Part shown: piece by piece, positions 16,204 to 24,503 of the stretch
Position numbering within the stretch: the first letter of the stretch is position 1
How the letters are laid out: each line of letters begins with the position of its first letter
Assembly: GCA_016211105.1 (NCBI GenBank)
Contig: JACQSX010000022.1
Coordinates: forward strand, 1 to 50,172
Source of the DNA: Acidobacteriota bacterium
GTDB lineage: Bacteria > Acidobacteriota > UBA6911 > JACQSX01
DNA: 50,172 nt
Direction of reading: 5' to 3'
Notes under the pieces: generated by a model
What the model saw: only the letters and a program-made list of their open reading frames with translations
Told to the model about the DNA's origin: nothing
Databases searched by the model: none
Made by a program: the position numbers and the translations under genes

Positions 16204-17199
16204 ATGGAAGGAATCGCCATTCTCGGGGCGGGGAGCTGGGGCACGGCATTGGCGATCTTGCTGAGCCGAAACGGTCACGAAGTAACTCTCTGGGCGCGGA
16301 GACCCGAACATGCCGCGGAGTTGCGGAGCAGCCGGATCAACGTTCGTTATCTTCCTCAGTGTGAACTCCCGCCGGCGGTGCGGATTACCTCGGACCCTGC
16401 AGAAGCTTTGCAGGACAGCCGCTTGGTAGTGAGCGCAATTCCGTCGCGATATGTTCGCGCCACGCTGGCGCTTTTCGAAAAACTCCTGACCACGCAGACT
16501 TGTTGGGTCAGCACGACGAAAGGGATCGAAGAGAACACTTTGAAACGTATGTCGGAGATATTGCGTGACAGCCTGGGACCTTCGGGAAGGATTGTAGTGT
16601 TGAGTGGTCCCTCTTTCGCAGTAGAATCGGTACGAGGAGATCCTACTGCAGTGGTTGCTTCCAGTGATGATTCCTCCGCATCTGAACAGGTTCAGCGCAT
16701 CTTTTCTTCCAGCCGGTTTCGTGTTTATACCAACAACGACGTGGTGGGAACGGAAATCGGAGGGGCGGTGAAGAATGTGATTGCCATTGCGTCCGGAGTA
16801 GTCACAGGGTTGGGTTTTGGAAGTAATACGATTGCCGGGTTGATCACCCGCGGGTTGGCAGAGATTTGTCGTATGGGGGTTGCGATGGGCGGTCGCAAAG
16901 AGACTCTGTGGGGTCTGGCCGGACTAGGAGATCTTGTTCTTACGTGTACCAGCTCCTTGAGTCGTAACCGCTCCGCCGGCATTCAACTAGCTCAGGGACG
17001 GACGCTTCGGGAAATTGAGCGCTCTACCCCCATGGTTGTGGAGGGAATTCCGACCACGAAGGCCACCCTGCAGTTGGCCAAAAAATATAAAGTTGAGATG
17101 CCAATCACCGAGCAAATGTATCAGGTGTTGTACGCTGGCAAGCCTCCAAGGCTGGCGATTACCGAGCTGATGGAGCGACGCTTGAAGGAAGAATTCTGA
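16204..17199 (+). CDS. gpsA: NAD(P)-dependent glycerol-3-phosphate dehydrogenase
   Basis: The 331-residue protein starts with the Rossmann motif GAGSWGTALAILL and shows the GpsA series WVSTTKGIEENTL, VLSGPSFAVE, GTEIGGAVKNVIAIA (catalytic K190), GLAGLGDLVLTCTSSLSRNR and VVEGIPTTKA. It reduces dihydroxyacetone phosphate to sn-glycerol-3-phosphate, the backbone for phospholipids. Its TGA overlaps the ATG of the HD-GYP gene (TGATG at 17197-17201), so the two are translationally coupled. Confidence 0.97.
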   Translation: MEGIAILGAGSWGTALAILLSRNGHEVTLWARRPEHAAELRSSRINVRYLPQCELPPAVRITSDPAEALQDSRLVVSAIPSRYVRATLALFEKLLTTQTCWVSTTKGIEENTLKRMSEILRDSLGPSGRIVVLSGPSFAVESVRGDPTAVVASSDDSSASEQVQRIFSSSRFRVYTNNDVVGTEIGGAVKNVIAIASGVVTGLGFGSNTIAGLITRGLAEICRMGVAMGGRKETLWGLAGLGDLVLTCTSSLSRNRSAGIQLAQGRTLREIERSTPMVVEGIPTTKATLQLAKKYKVEMPITEQMYQVLYAGKPPRLAITELMERRLKEEF

Positions 17200-18932
17200 T
17201 GAAGGCTCGTAGGAGCAGAATCGTCTACAGTTTGTTTCTGATACTGTTGTTTGTCGGAACCCTGCCGCTCATGGTGGTAGGTTGGATGCTCGTGAGGGAG
17301 ACCCAATACAACCTGACGCAGGACCAGCGCTTTATCCAGTTGCAAATGGGGAAAATCATCAGCGCGGAGATCAACACACTCATGGACCGTTCCTTGCGCC
17401 GTGTGGACGACATCGAAAGCGTATTGCAGTCGCGGAAGTCCGCGCTTCGCCAATTGTTGGAACGACCGGACACGGCCAAGGCGCTTCAAGAAGTGGTTGA
17501 AAACGGATCGCAGGATGGGCTGCTGATGGCCGCGGTCTATGATCGCTCAAATTTTGGAATCACCGCGGGCTACACTCTTTCCGATCCGCGCCTTTCTGAT
17601 CTAATGCAAGAAGCTTATCGGAAGACATTGCGCAATTCTGCATTGTTGTTTAGCGCGCCCTACCAGTTGCAACCTCAAGGACGCACTGTGCTGCTCGCCT
17701 CCAAACCGATGGAGGGCGCGCTGGGGGTAGTTCAGGCGGTGATTGATTTGGAGCCGCTGAAAACCGTGCTTCACGACAACAGCGGTTTTAAGAATCGGGT
17801 GTTTTTGTTGAATGCGCGCCACTGGTTGTTTCTCCAATCGGACGGCGAGCGCGCCGTTTCGCCGGAGGTGTACCAGCGCCAGCAGATCGTGAAGGAGTTG
17901 GAAAGCCAGCGGGTACCGGCTACCTTTAACAAGTTTTTCACGGATGTTCAGACGGGCGAGCGGCTGGTGGCCACCGTGGTGCCGGTCCGCAATCTTGGCT
18001 GGCACGTGATCGTACAATCCAGCGAGCGGGATATCTTCAGCCCGGTACGCTCGGTGATACGACAAGGGTCGCTTTGGATTGCGCTATTTGTTTTATTGGC
18101 AGCGTTGCTGAGCCTGGTCTTTGCCCGTCGTATTAGCCAACCGATCAAGCAATTGGCTGCCACAACGCGTTCCATTGCGCAGGGAAATTTTTCCGAGCGG
18201 GTAAACATTCATGTCAGCAATGAAATCGGGGAGTTTGCCGAAAACTTCAATGCGATGACCGCAAAGATTGAGGACTACGTCACAAAATTGCAGCAGGCGG
18301 TGCAGCAGAACAAACAGTTGTTCTTGGAATCCATCCAAACGCTGGCGGCGGCCATCGATGAAAAGGATCCCTACACCAAGGGGCATTCAGAACGGGTAAC
18401 CCATTACTCGTTGATCATTGGGCAAGTGCTGGGTTTGGGTGAGGAAGAGTTGGAGAAACTCCGAGTTGCGGCTTTGTTGCATGACATAGGCAAGATCGGG
18501 ATTGACGACCGGATTTTGAAAAAGCCTGATGTGCTAACTCCGGAAGAATTTGAAGCCATGAAACAGCATCCTGAGAAGGGGGCCTATATTGTCAGCAAGA
18601 TCGCGCAGCTCCGCGATGTAGTTCCCGGAGTGCGGCACCACCATGAACAGGTGGATGGAAACGGATATCCGCAGAGATTGTCTGGAGATGAGATTCCCTT
18701 GATTGCCCGTATCATCAGCGTAGCGGATACATTTGATGCTATGACCACGCTGCGTCCGTACCAGAAGCCGATGAGCACGGATTTCGTCTTGCATCGCATT
18801 CGATCTGTGGCCGAAGTGAAATTCGACGTGCGCGTCGTAGCGGCGCTGGAAAGGGCAGTGACAGAGGGTAAGATTAAGAGCTTTAAGGGGCATCTGGCGG
18901 TGGAACTAGATCCGAATGTTGTTAGCGGTTGA
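17199..18932 (+). CDS. Membrane sensor with HAMP and HD-GYP (cyclic-di-GMP phosphodiesterase)
   Basis: The 577-residue protein has a membrane segment at about 9-31, a periplasmic double-Cache-like sensor region (about 35-285), a second membrane segment at about 288-310, a HAMP linker (about 310-362) and a C-terminal HD-GYP domain (about 375-560). The catalytic signature is complete: HDIGK (H428, D429) and HHEQVDGNGYP (H481/H482, D486, G489-Y490-P491). It should hydrolyse cyclic di-GMP in response to a periplasmic ligand, affecting motility and biofilm formation. It is unusual to find it translationally coupled to gpsA and overlapping coaX by 17 bp, which ties a signalling enzyme to lipid and CoA biosynthesis genes. 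The ligand is unknown. Confidence 0.93.
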   Translation: MKARRSRIVYSLFLILLFVGTLPLMVVGWMLVRETQYNLTQDQRFIQLQMGKIISAEINTLMDRSLRRVDDIESVLQSRKSALRQLLERPDTAKALQEVVENGSQDGLLMAAVYDRSNFGITAGYTLSDPRLSDLMQEAYRKTLRNSALLFSAPYQLQPQGRTVLLASKPMEGALGVVQAVIDLEPLKTVLHDNSGFKNRVFLLNARHWLFLQSDGERAVSPEVYQRQQIVKELESQRVPATFNKFFTDVQTGERLVATVVPVRNLGWHVIVQSSERDIFSPVRSVIRQGSLWIALFVLLAALLSLVFARRISQPIKQLAATTRSIAQGNFSERVNIHVSNEIGEFAENFNAMTAKIEDYVTKLQQAVQQNKQLFLESIQTLAAAIDEKDPYTKGHSERVTHYSLIIGQVLGLGEEELEKLRVAALLHDIGKIGIDDRILKKPDVLTPEEFEAMKQHPEKGAYIVSKIAQLRDVVPGVRHHHEQVDGNGYPQRLSGDEIPLIARIISVADTFDAMTTLRPYQKPMSTDFVLHRIRSVAEVKFDVRVVAALERAVTEGKIKSFKGHLAVELDPNVVSG

Positions 18933-19707
18933 TATTGGCAACACGAACACGGTGTTGGGGGTATTCCAAGGAGATCGTCTTCTTACCCACTGGCGTCTGA
19001 CCACGCAGCGGGAGCGGACCGCGGACGAGTACGGAATCTTGTGCCGCAACCTTTTCTCGCTCTGGAATCTGGATAGAAATGAGATCCGGGCGGTCGTGGT
19101 AGCCTCGGTGGTGCCCCCTACCAACTTTCCGTTGCGCGAAATGTGCCGTGAATATTTCGGGCTGGTCCCTTTCTTTGTTAATCCGGCGGGACAAAGCTTA
19201 ATTAGCGTTCGCTATCAACCGATCACCGATGTCGGCGCCGATCGGATCGTCAACGCAGTCGCGGCAGTAGAGCTTTATGGGAAGCCAGCAATTGTGATCG
19301 ATCTGGGCACGGCTACGACGTTTGATGTCATTTCGGACACGGGCGTTTATCTGGGAGGCGTGATTGCGCCGGGATTGGGAATTTCGGCGGAAGCCCTATT
19401 TAGCCGAGCGGCTCGTTTGCCGCGGGTGGAGATTAGGCGCCCGGATAAAATCATCGGCTCTTCGACCGTGGAAAGTATGCAGTCGGGACTTTTCCATGGT
19501 TACGTTTGTATGGTGACGGGACTTCTGAATATGATTCGACAGCAGGTCTCTGGGGCCAACATTGTGGCGACCGGAGGTTTTGCGGACAGCTTGATTTCTG
19601 AACTGTCTTTGGTACAACACGTTGATCCAAATCTCACGTTGCACGGGCTGCGCATCTTTTACGAGCGGTTTTTCAAGGGGAGGGAAGCGGCGCTGGAAAA
19701 GGTTTGA
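18916..19707 (+). CDS. coaX: Type III pantothenate kinase
   Basis: The 263-residue protein has the ASKHA-fold motifs of CoaX: DIGNTNTVLGVFQG at the start, VGADRIVNAVAAVELYG (about 110), VIDLGTATTFDVI, GGVIAPGLGISAEALF and GGFADSL. It phosphorylates pantothenate in the first step of coenzyme A synthesis and, unlike CoaA, is not feedback-inhibited and needs a monovalent cation. Its start lies inside the end of the HD-GYP gene. birA, a frequent neighbour of coaX, is absent. Confidence 0.95.
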   Translation: MLLAVDIGNTNTVLGVFQGDRLLTHWRLTTQRERTADEYGILCRNLFSLWNLDRNEIRAVVVASVVPPTNFPLREMCREYFGLVPFFVNPAGQSLISVRYQPITDVGADRIVNAVAAVELYGKPAIVIDLGTATTFDVISDTGVYLGGVIAPGLGISAEALFSRAARLPRVEIRRPDKIIGSSTVESMQSGLFHGYVCMVTGLLNMIRQQVSGANIVATGGFADSLISELSLVQHVDPNLTLHGLRIFYERFFKGREAALEKV

Positions 19708-19752
19708 TTTCAACTCGCGGCCGATCCTCCGCAGTTTCGCTGCACATTTTTC

Positions 19753-20442
19753 ATGGGTTACAACTATTACAACTATTTCACTGAAATTGAGGAGTACTTT
19801 GTCCGGAAACGGGGCAAGCATATGCTTGTCTCACCGTTGGATTGGAGCCTGATTGAAAGCTGGAAACAGATAGGAATCCCTCTGCACGTCGTCTTTCGGG
19901 GAATTGACCGCGCCTTCGAAAAACATCAAGCTCACGCAAGCGAAAAACGCATCAATTCAATTTTTTACTGTCAGCCGACCGTGACGGAGTGCTTCGACGA
20001 ATACCGGCAGGCAGCCATAGGAGGGCCGGAGCAGAGGGGCGGTAATAAGCCGGAGTATGCAGAAAGAGTGTTGGCGACCATGCGCGGGTTGGCGCAGCGA
20101 CTGGATGCGGTCTCGAGCGCATTTTTGGAAGCGGAGGTTTTGGATCGTGCGCGACAACTTCTTGGCGAATTGCTGAAGGAGATCAACACAGCCGGACCTC
20201 CAGCGATGCCCGCAATCGAAGATACACTGAAAGTCTGTGATTCTCTCCTGTTGGAAAGCGGGAGGCGCAACCTTGACTCGGCGGCAATTGAAGCTTTTCA
20301 CAGGGAAGCAAGACAAGAATTGAGAATATATAAGCGGAAGGTATCCCCTGAAATGTATTCTCGTATCGAGAAAAATTTCATCAATCGCAAGATTCGAGAG
20401 ACCTGCGACATTCCGGAATTTACCCTGTTTTTTCTAAGCTAG
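19753..20442 (+). CDS. Conserved protein of unknown function, downstream of coaX
   Basis: The 229-residue protein starts YNYYNYFTEIEEYFVRKRGK, followed by SPLDWSLIESWKQIGIPLHVVFRGIDRAF, a highly patterned N-terminus of about 50 residues. The rest is mostly helical and charged, with two probable coiled segments near 95-150 and 180-220. No catalytic motif or membrane segment is seen. I recall proteins with this N-terminus, called hypothetical, in Acidobacteria, also near coenzyme genes; this is recollection, not a search. It follows coaX by 45 bp in the same direction, so it is probably the last gene of the purH-coaX operon. Its TAG stop (20440-20442) contains the TA target of an IS630-type element: TAG is kept because both the element and the old flank supply a G. 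Confidence 0.7.
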   Translation: MGYNYYNYFTEIEEYFVRKRGKHMLVSPLDWSLIESWKQIGIPLHVVFRGIDRAFEKHQAHASEKRINSIFYCQPTVTECFDEYRQAAIGGPEQRGGNKPEYAERVLATMRGLAQRLDAVSSAFLEAEVLDRARQLLGELLKEINTAGPPAMPAIEDTLKVCDSLLLESGRRNLDSAAIEAFHREARQELRIYKRKVSPEMYSRIEKNFINRKIRETCDIPEFTLFFLS

Positions 20443-21238
20443 TACATCGTCCGATTAGTGCTTTATATTATTCTTTCTTCCGCTTGGGTCGCCTCGATAA
20501 TTCGTTGTAGATGTTGCGGTCCCACGTTGACTAACTTGTTCTCGGTGGGAGCTGATCCGGCAGCGTTGCGTGCATTCCTTGCCACGCCGACGGCAGATCC
20601 GGCGCAAGGGGGGGCTGACGTGGATTTATGCCCAAACGGTCCCCTTGGCCCAACGGAAAGGGACTCAATGTTGATGGTAGTTGGCAATGAACTTGAGTAA
20701 GTAGTCCTTATCCAGCAGCTTGGCTTCAAAATCCGGATCGGGGCTGAAAGTAAAGGTCCGAGTGCGATGAGATTGCAGACCGGAGGCCACCAGGATCTCA
20801 TGCACCGTGCTGCGCGGCAGACCCAATTGCCGGGCCAGGGTGCGCGCACTCCAACGGCTCTGAAATTCGGGCTGCTGGCAGACACGATTCTGAACCCTTT
20901 CCCAGATCTCACGCCCATGCTTAATCGGTCGCACCGGAGCGGGGAGCGTCCTGCAAACCTTTCATGCCGCCGCTGGCAAGTGCGCGACGCCATTTACTGA
21001 CGGTAATGGGGGGAATTCGCAGGCTGGAGGCAATCTGCTGGTTGGGCTCCCTGTCGATGGCCGCCAGTACGATACGGCAGCGAGCGGCCACGCTTTGTGC
21101 GTCGATGGAGCTGCTCGAATCAACTGTTCAATTGCATCCGCGTTGCGTTGTCAGCAGTAACAACAGGGGCGACTCTTGCCAGGCGCCCCGCTGTAACAGA
21201 ATGGGACAATAATATAAAGCACTAATCGCACGATGTAG
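20442..21238 (-). mobile_element. IS630-family deletion derivative, 797 bp, with terminal inverted repeats
   Basis: The left end (20442 on) and the complement of the right end (to 21238) agree over about 32 bp with two mismatches; the shared core is CGATTAGTGCTTTATATTAT. A TA dinucleotide flanks each end (20440-20441 and 21239-21240), the target duplication expected of IS630/Tc1-mariner elements. Inside is a broken transposase. The ends are well preserved while the middle is deleted, so it could be moved only by a transposase made elsewhere. Confidence 0.85.
20626..21115 (-). pseudogene. IS630 transposase remnant: frameshift plus loss of DDE core
   Basis: Three pieces of one transposase can be read on the minus strand. 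From about 21110 down, VAARCRIVLAAIDREPNQQI and ITVSKWRRALASGG ... DAPRSG form the first HTH. A frameshift near 20935 leads to the second HTH, WSARTLARQLGLPRSTVHEI, then HRTRTFTFSPDPDFEAKLLD. The frame then jumps to FIANYHQH, an in-frame TGA, and VPFRWAKG, which matches the extreme C-terminus of the family (usually ...AKPFRW...). The whole DDE catalytic core is gone, so it cannot work. Confidence 0.85.
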
Positions 21239-21359
21239 TAGTCCTAAGTTCTAACAACGCCTGAGCCGTGAGGGGCTCTGAAAAAATCTGTGTGGGCGAG
21301 CCGCGACCGTGGCTGGCTGACCACCTGACCGGGCCTTGCTACCAGCGCCCCAGTTTGGT

Positions 21360-22085
21360 TCAGTCTTGTTTCAATGTTTCTACGACTCCGCAGGCCACGG
21401 CGGTTCCCGCATCAGCGGCAGAAACGATGACAACCCGTCCCACAACTGCCTGTGGACCGTCGACGACGGTGATGGCCGCAGTGTCGAGCTCCAGGCGAAT
21501 CTCGCCACTGGCATCGGCTTCTCGGTTTCCAAAATCCATGATGCGGCGTTCGACTCGATCGATTCTGCTGCAATCACCGTTTTCCTGCAAAGAAACGACG
21601 TACTTACCATTACTGAGTCCAGTAGCTTCGACTTTCACCTGCACTTGACCGCCAATTTGCTGGAAAGTGGCGCTACCTTTGGCCGTACCGCCGCCACTGG
21701 ACGTCAACTTGGCGGAAGCTGTGAGATTCGTTCCTGGTTTGGGAGACGAAGGTGGTCCAAAATATTTTGTCAGGTAAGCAGCAAGCGGCTCAACCTCCTC
21801 GGGCGGAATGGGCGCGCTTCTGATGCCAATCATCCTGTCAATCAGATTCATCCATGTATCTTTGTCACTCCCAGCCTTAGTGACAACTGTGCTCTTGATG
21901 TGAGCCGCGCTGTGACAAATAGTGCAATAGGTCATGATCAGCATCTTGCCACCCTCTTCATCGTTCGGTAAAAAGGCTTCCAGCTCTTCCATTTGTCTGT
22001 CGGTATCGTACTGTTGAGGCGACAGGGCTAATAGGGCGATTGACAGGCTCAAAAGAATTACGGTCCCGATTATTTTCCGTTTCAT
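21360..22085 (-). CDS. Exported one-haem cytochrome c fused to a Cu/Zn-SOD-like domain
   Basis: From the ATG at 22085 (24 codons into the longer open frame; a membrane signal KRKIIGTVILLSLSIALLAL follows at once) the product is 241 residues. One haem site CTICH is at 54-58 in a short class-I cytochrome c domain (about 40-110), with a possible methionine ligand in LIDRMIG. Residues about 120-241 read as a Cu/Zn superoxide dismutase-like barrel: GSATFQQIGGQVQVKVEATG, ENGDCS (C172), and VVGRVVIVSAADAG ... ACGVV (C232). The usual metal ligands (GFHVHE and VVHA) are replaced by YVVSLQ and VIVSA, so the domain probably has no SOD activity. It is the last gene of the receptor-GMC operon and may carry electrons from the GMC dehydrogenase. 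The role of the second domain is unknown. Confidence 0.75.
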   Translation of the reverse strand: MKRKIIGTVILLSLSIALLALSPQQYDTDRQMEELEAFLPNDEEGGKMLIMTYCTICHSAAHIKSTVVTKAGSDKDTWMNLIDRMIGIRSAPIPPEEVEPLAAYLTKYFGPPSSPKPGTNLTASAKLTSSGGGTAKGSATFQQIGGQVQVKVEATGLSNGKYVVSLQENGDCSRIDRVERRIMDFGNREADASGEIRLELDTAAITVVDGPQAVVGRVVIVSAADAGTAVACGVVETLKQD

Positions 22086-22102
22086 AAATTTCTTTCCTCG
22101 AA

Positions 22103-22807
22103 TTACCGGGTCTTGGGCCGGTAGCGTACAATCAAACTTTCCAAATCGTCGTGCCAATGAACTCTCTGCATTTGAGTGCGCATTTTGTCCTCTTGCTCCC
22201 AGGTAAGCGGACCCCGGTATCCGGCAATATCCCAGCCGGTCACTAGGTCTTTGGTGTTCGGGGTAGTGATTTGGTGAAGATCTCCCCGTTTTGGGATAGG
22301 TATTCCCTCGGCATCGCGTGCTATTTTATGTTCGGGAAAATTTGAGTAAAATACATTCAACACCGCCAGCCGCACAAGTCTGTAGACACGCTTGACCGCC
22401 GCTGCAGCAGATTTGTCCATGAATCTTTCCCCAGCTATCACGATCCTCAAGAACTCAGCGCGCTGATCTTCACTGAGCTCCACAAAAGTTCGGCCCTGGA
22501 AAAACTGACCACTCGCCTGGTTGAACACGTTCAACATTTGATCCGTTAGCAACAACAGACTCTTGTTCACCGCCTCCGTGATTCCGTGAGGCTCCAAGTC
22601 CTTGAAACCCGGATTCCCAGGTTTCGAGGGGATGATGGTGTCTCCCAAGATGGCAAGAATCTTGAATCTGCCGGCATCCGAAGCGGCCCGGAGGTACTTG
22701 GCCGGCGCCACCAATACGCCAACGCCTCCCATTGCAGTCTTTTTAAGGAAATCGCGCCTACTTGCTCCTTTACGTACAACAACATCTTCACCTGGCTCTG
22801 ACGACAT
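22103..22807 (-). CDS. Gluconate 2-dehydrogenase subunit 3-like (gamma) protein, Tat-exported
   Basis: The start at 22807 is set by a strong ribosome site (GGAGGGAGCG) and gives 234 residues; the frame is open 34 codons further upstream into the end of the GMC gene. A Tat signal is evident: SRRDFLKKTAMGGVGVLVAP. The body shows the subunit-3 pattern ILAILGDTIIPSKPGNPG ... EAVNKSLLLL ... RAEFLRIVIAGE and VRLAVLNVFYSNFPEHKIA ... GWDIAGYRGPLTW. In FAD-dependent glucose, gluconate and fructose dehydrogenases this small subunit escorts the catalytic GMC subunit, which lacks a signal, through the Tat pore and stabilises it. Here the GMC gene lies 35 bp upstream and indeed shows no signal peptide. 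Confidence 0.85.
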   Translation of the reverse strand: MSSEPGEDVVVRKGASRRDFLKKTAMGGVGVLVAPAKYLRAASDAGRFKILAILGDTIIPSKPGNPGFKDLEPHGITEAVNKSLLLLTDQMLNVFNQASGQFFQGRTFVELSEDQRAEFLRIVIAGERFMDKSAAAAVKRVYRLVRLAVLNVFYSNFPEHKIARDAEGIPIPKRGDLHQITTPNTKDLVTGWDIAGYRGPLTWEQEDKMRTQMQRVHWHDDLESLIVRYRPKTR

Positions 22808-22842
22808 TTTCGCTCCCTCCTCGCCTCTGCTATTCTTCGACG

Positions 22843-24432
22843 CTAGACAACCAGCGGCGCAGCGCCTCGTGTAAAGTGCTTGGCCACAATTCGGCGCCAA
22901 GCATAGCAAGAAACTGCAACCGTCGGCATGTGAGAGTTGGTGTGATTTCCAGTAGGAATGACCGCAGCGCTACACAGCAGCAGATTTTCAATGTCATGAC
23001 ACTCAAAATCGGGGGTTAGTACAGAATTCTCTTTGGTGAGTCCTGCCCGGCATGTTCCAACCTCGTGAAGAATGGGAAATGAGCGTGGGCGTTCGGCGTC
23101 CAGTTTGATCGGCTGAGGACGGATTCTGGCAAATATGTCCCGCCCCACAGACCACCCTTTCTCGAATAACTTGAGAATCGCTGGATCGTCCCGCCGATAT
23201 ATGTGTTCTCCCCGCAACCCCACTCTTCCCTTGGACCAAGTTGGCGCTGCTATTCGAACGCCGATGGTTCCCAATCTCTTTAGACCATTCCTCATGTAGG
23301 CCTTATGCTCCCATCCAAAGTCTGGAGCAACAGAGTAAAGCGCCCTCAACTGAGGATATTGTTCGGTATAGCCGATGCTCCCTAATCCACTCACGGTAAC
23401 CTTGTTCCGGTCTCCCTCCTCATTGATCAATAGATCCGACTCACGACCTGCGTCGTGGATATCTTCGCCAAACAATGCGATCATCTCAGCAGCGCCGAGC
23501 CGCGTGTCACCGTCAAGATGACGTCCCACGTTATTGTTTTCCACGATCGTGTTTTGGCCCACAAGATCCTTCGGTCCGTAGCCGGAACGATATAAAAGCA
23601 CCGGCGTTCCGGTAGTCCCACAACAAATGATCAGGCGGGGCGCACGCGCTTCCTTCTTCTGGCCGTATTGCGTATAGGCAATCCCCCTTGCCACAGCGGA
23701 GGCGCCACGTTTCTCAATGATAATCTGGTCCACTTCTGCATCCGGAATCACACTTAGACCGTTTTCTTCTCCGATTAGCTTTAAATATATTAGGCCGGTC
23801 GACTTGGAGTCATACTTGCAGTAATGGCTGCCGCCGCAATAGCCACAGAGAATACAGTTGACCCGCGCTACACCGCTTATCCCCTTATCTCGAGGGTCGT
23901 CAACTTTCGCCTGGTTGACCGGCAGTCCTAGAGCCGCAGCTGCATCGGCGAACATTTGCCCGGCTTTGCTGAGGTTCGTCATGCGTGGCGTATCCTGATA
24001 CACATTGATTGGATGGACATGGTACATTTTAACCGCCTCGTCGAGCGCGTCCTTAAACTTTTCTTCACTCCAATCGACTCCAGTTTCCCTTTGCCAGTTT
24101 GTGAAATCCTTCGGAATCGGAAGAGACCCGTTCGAGCCCCAGTGCAATGAACAACCCCCGACAGCTTTCACGTTGTAGCCGTCGTAGGGCCACTTCGCTG
24201 GTATGGTTTCATCGCCGCGGATATTAGTAATCATTTGGCGCCGCACCGGATCTCCAATACCCGGCCTAAGTGGTCCTCCCTTTAAGTAGTATGGCCCGCC
24301 TTCGAACAGAGCCACCTTCAGGCGGTCTCCGTTACCTGGATTGATCCCGTTTTCAACAATCCGCGACGCTACGATTGTTCCGGCCGTCCCGGCACCTACT
24401 ACAATGACATCGAACGTCTCATAGTCTGGCAT
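22843..24432 (-). CDS. GMC-family FAD dehydrogenase with four-cysteine motif
   Basis: The ATG at 24432, 4 nt after an AGGGGGTG ribosome site, gives 529 residues (a GTG two codons upstream is less likely). The ADP-binding fold is at the N-terminus (DVIVVGAGTAGTIVASRIVE), with VGGCSLHWGSNGS near 92 and the C-terminal GMC region PILHEVGTCRAG ... IPTGNHTNSHMPTV holding the predicted active-site histidine. A cluster of cysteines at 193, 196, 199 and 205 (NCILCGYCGGSHYCKYDSK) matches in position the 3Fe-4S site of FAD-glucose dehydrogenase-type enzymes. The likely role is oxidation of a sugar or alcohol in the periplasm, with electrons leaving via the iron-sulfur cluster to a cytochrome. The substrate is unknown; the TonB receptor upstream in the same operon suggests it is an imported carbohydrate or aromatic alcohol. 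Confidence 0.87.
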   Translation of the reverse strand: MPDYETFDVIVVGAGTAGTIVASRIVENGINPGNGDRLKVALFEGGPYYLKGGPLRPGIGDPVRRQMITNIRGDETIPAKWPYDGYNVKAVGGCSLHWGSNGSLPIPKDFTNWQRETGVDWSEEKFKDALDEAVKMYHVHPINVYQDTPRMTNLSKAGQMFADAAAALGLPVNQAKVDDPRDKGISGVARVNCILCGYCGGSHYCKYDSKSTGLIYLKLIGEENGLSVIPDAEVDQIIIEKRGASAVARGIAYTQYGQKKEARAPRLIICCGTTGTPVLLYRSGYGPKDLVGQNTIVENNNVGRHLDGDTRLGAAEMIALFGEDIHDAGRESDLLINEEGDRNKVTVSGLGSIGYTEQYPQLRALYSVAPDFGWEHKAYMRNGLKRLGTIGVRIAAPTWSKGRVGLRGEHIYRRDDPAILKLFEKGWSVGRDIFARIRPQPIKLDAERPRSFPILHEVGTCRAGLTKENSVLTPDFECHDIENLLLCSAAVIPTGNHTNSHMPTVAVSCYAWRRIVAKHFTRGAAPLVV

Positions 24433-24503
24433 TTTCACCCCCTGTCTTGCGGTTCCACTTCTCTGATTTTTCTACCTGTCAGGTCAGCGATACCGTTCAT
24501 CCG

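Noticed and set aside
15559..16311. 250-codon minus-strand frame inside purH
   Set aside because: It is antisense to a complete, motif-rich purH and gives no recognisable product.
20640..20680. In-frame TGA in the IS630 remnant as a selenocysteine codon, given selA nearby
   Set aside because: The position is normally an ordinary residue in IS630 transposases, the gene is also frameshifted and deleted, and transposases are not selenoproteins.
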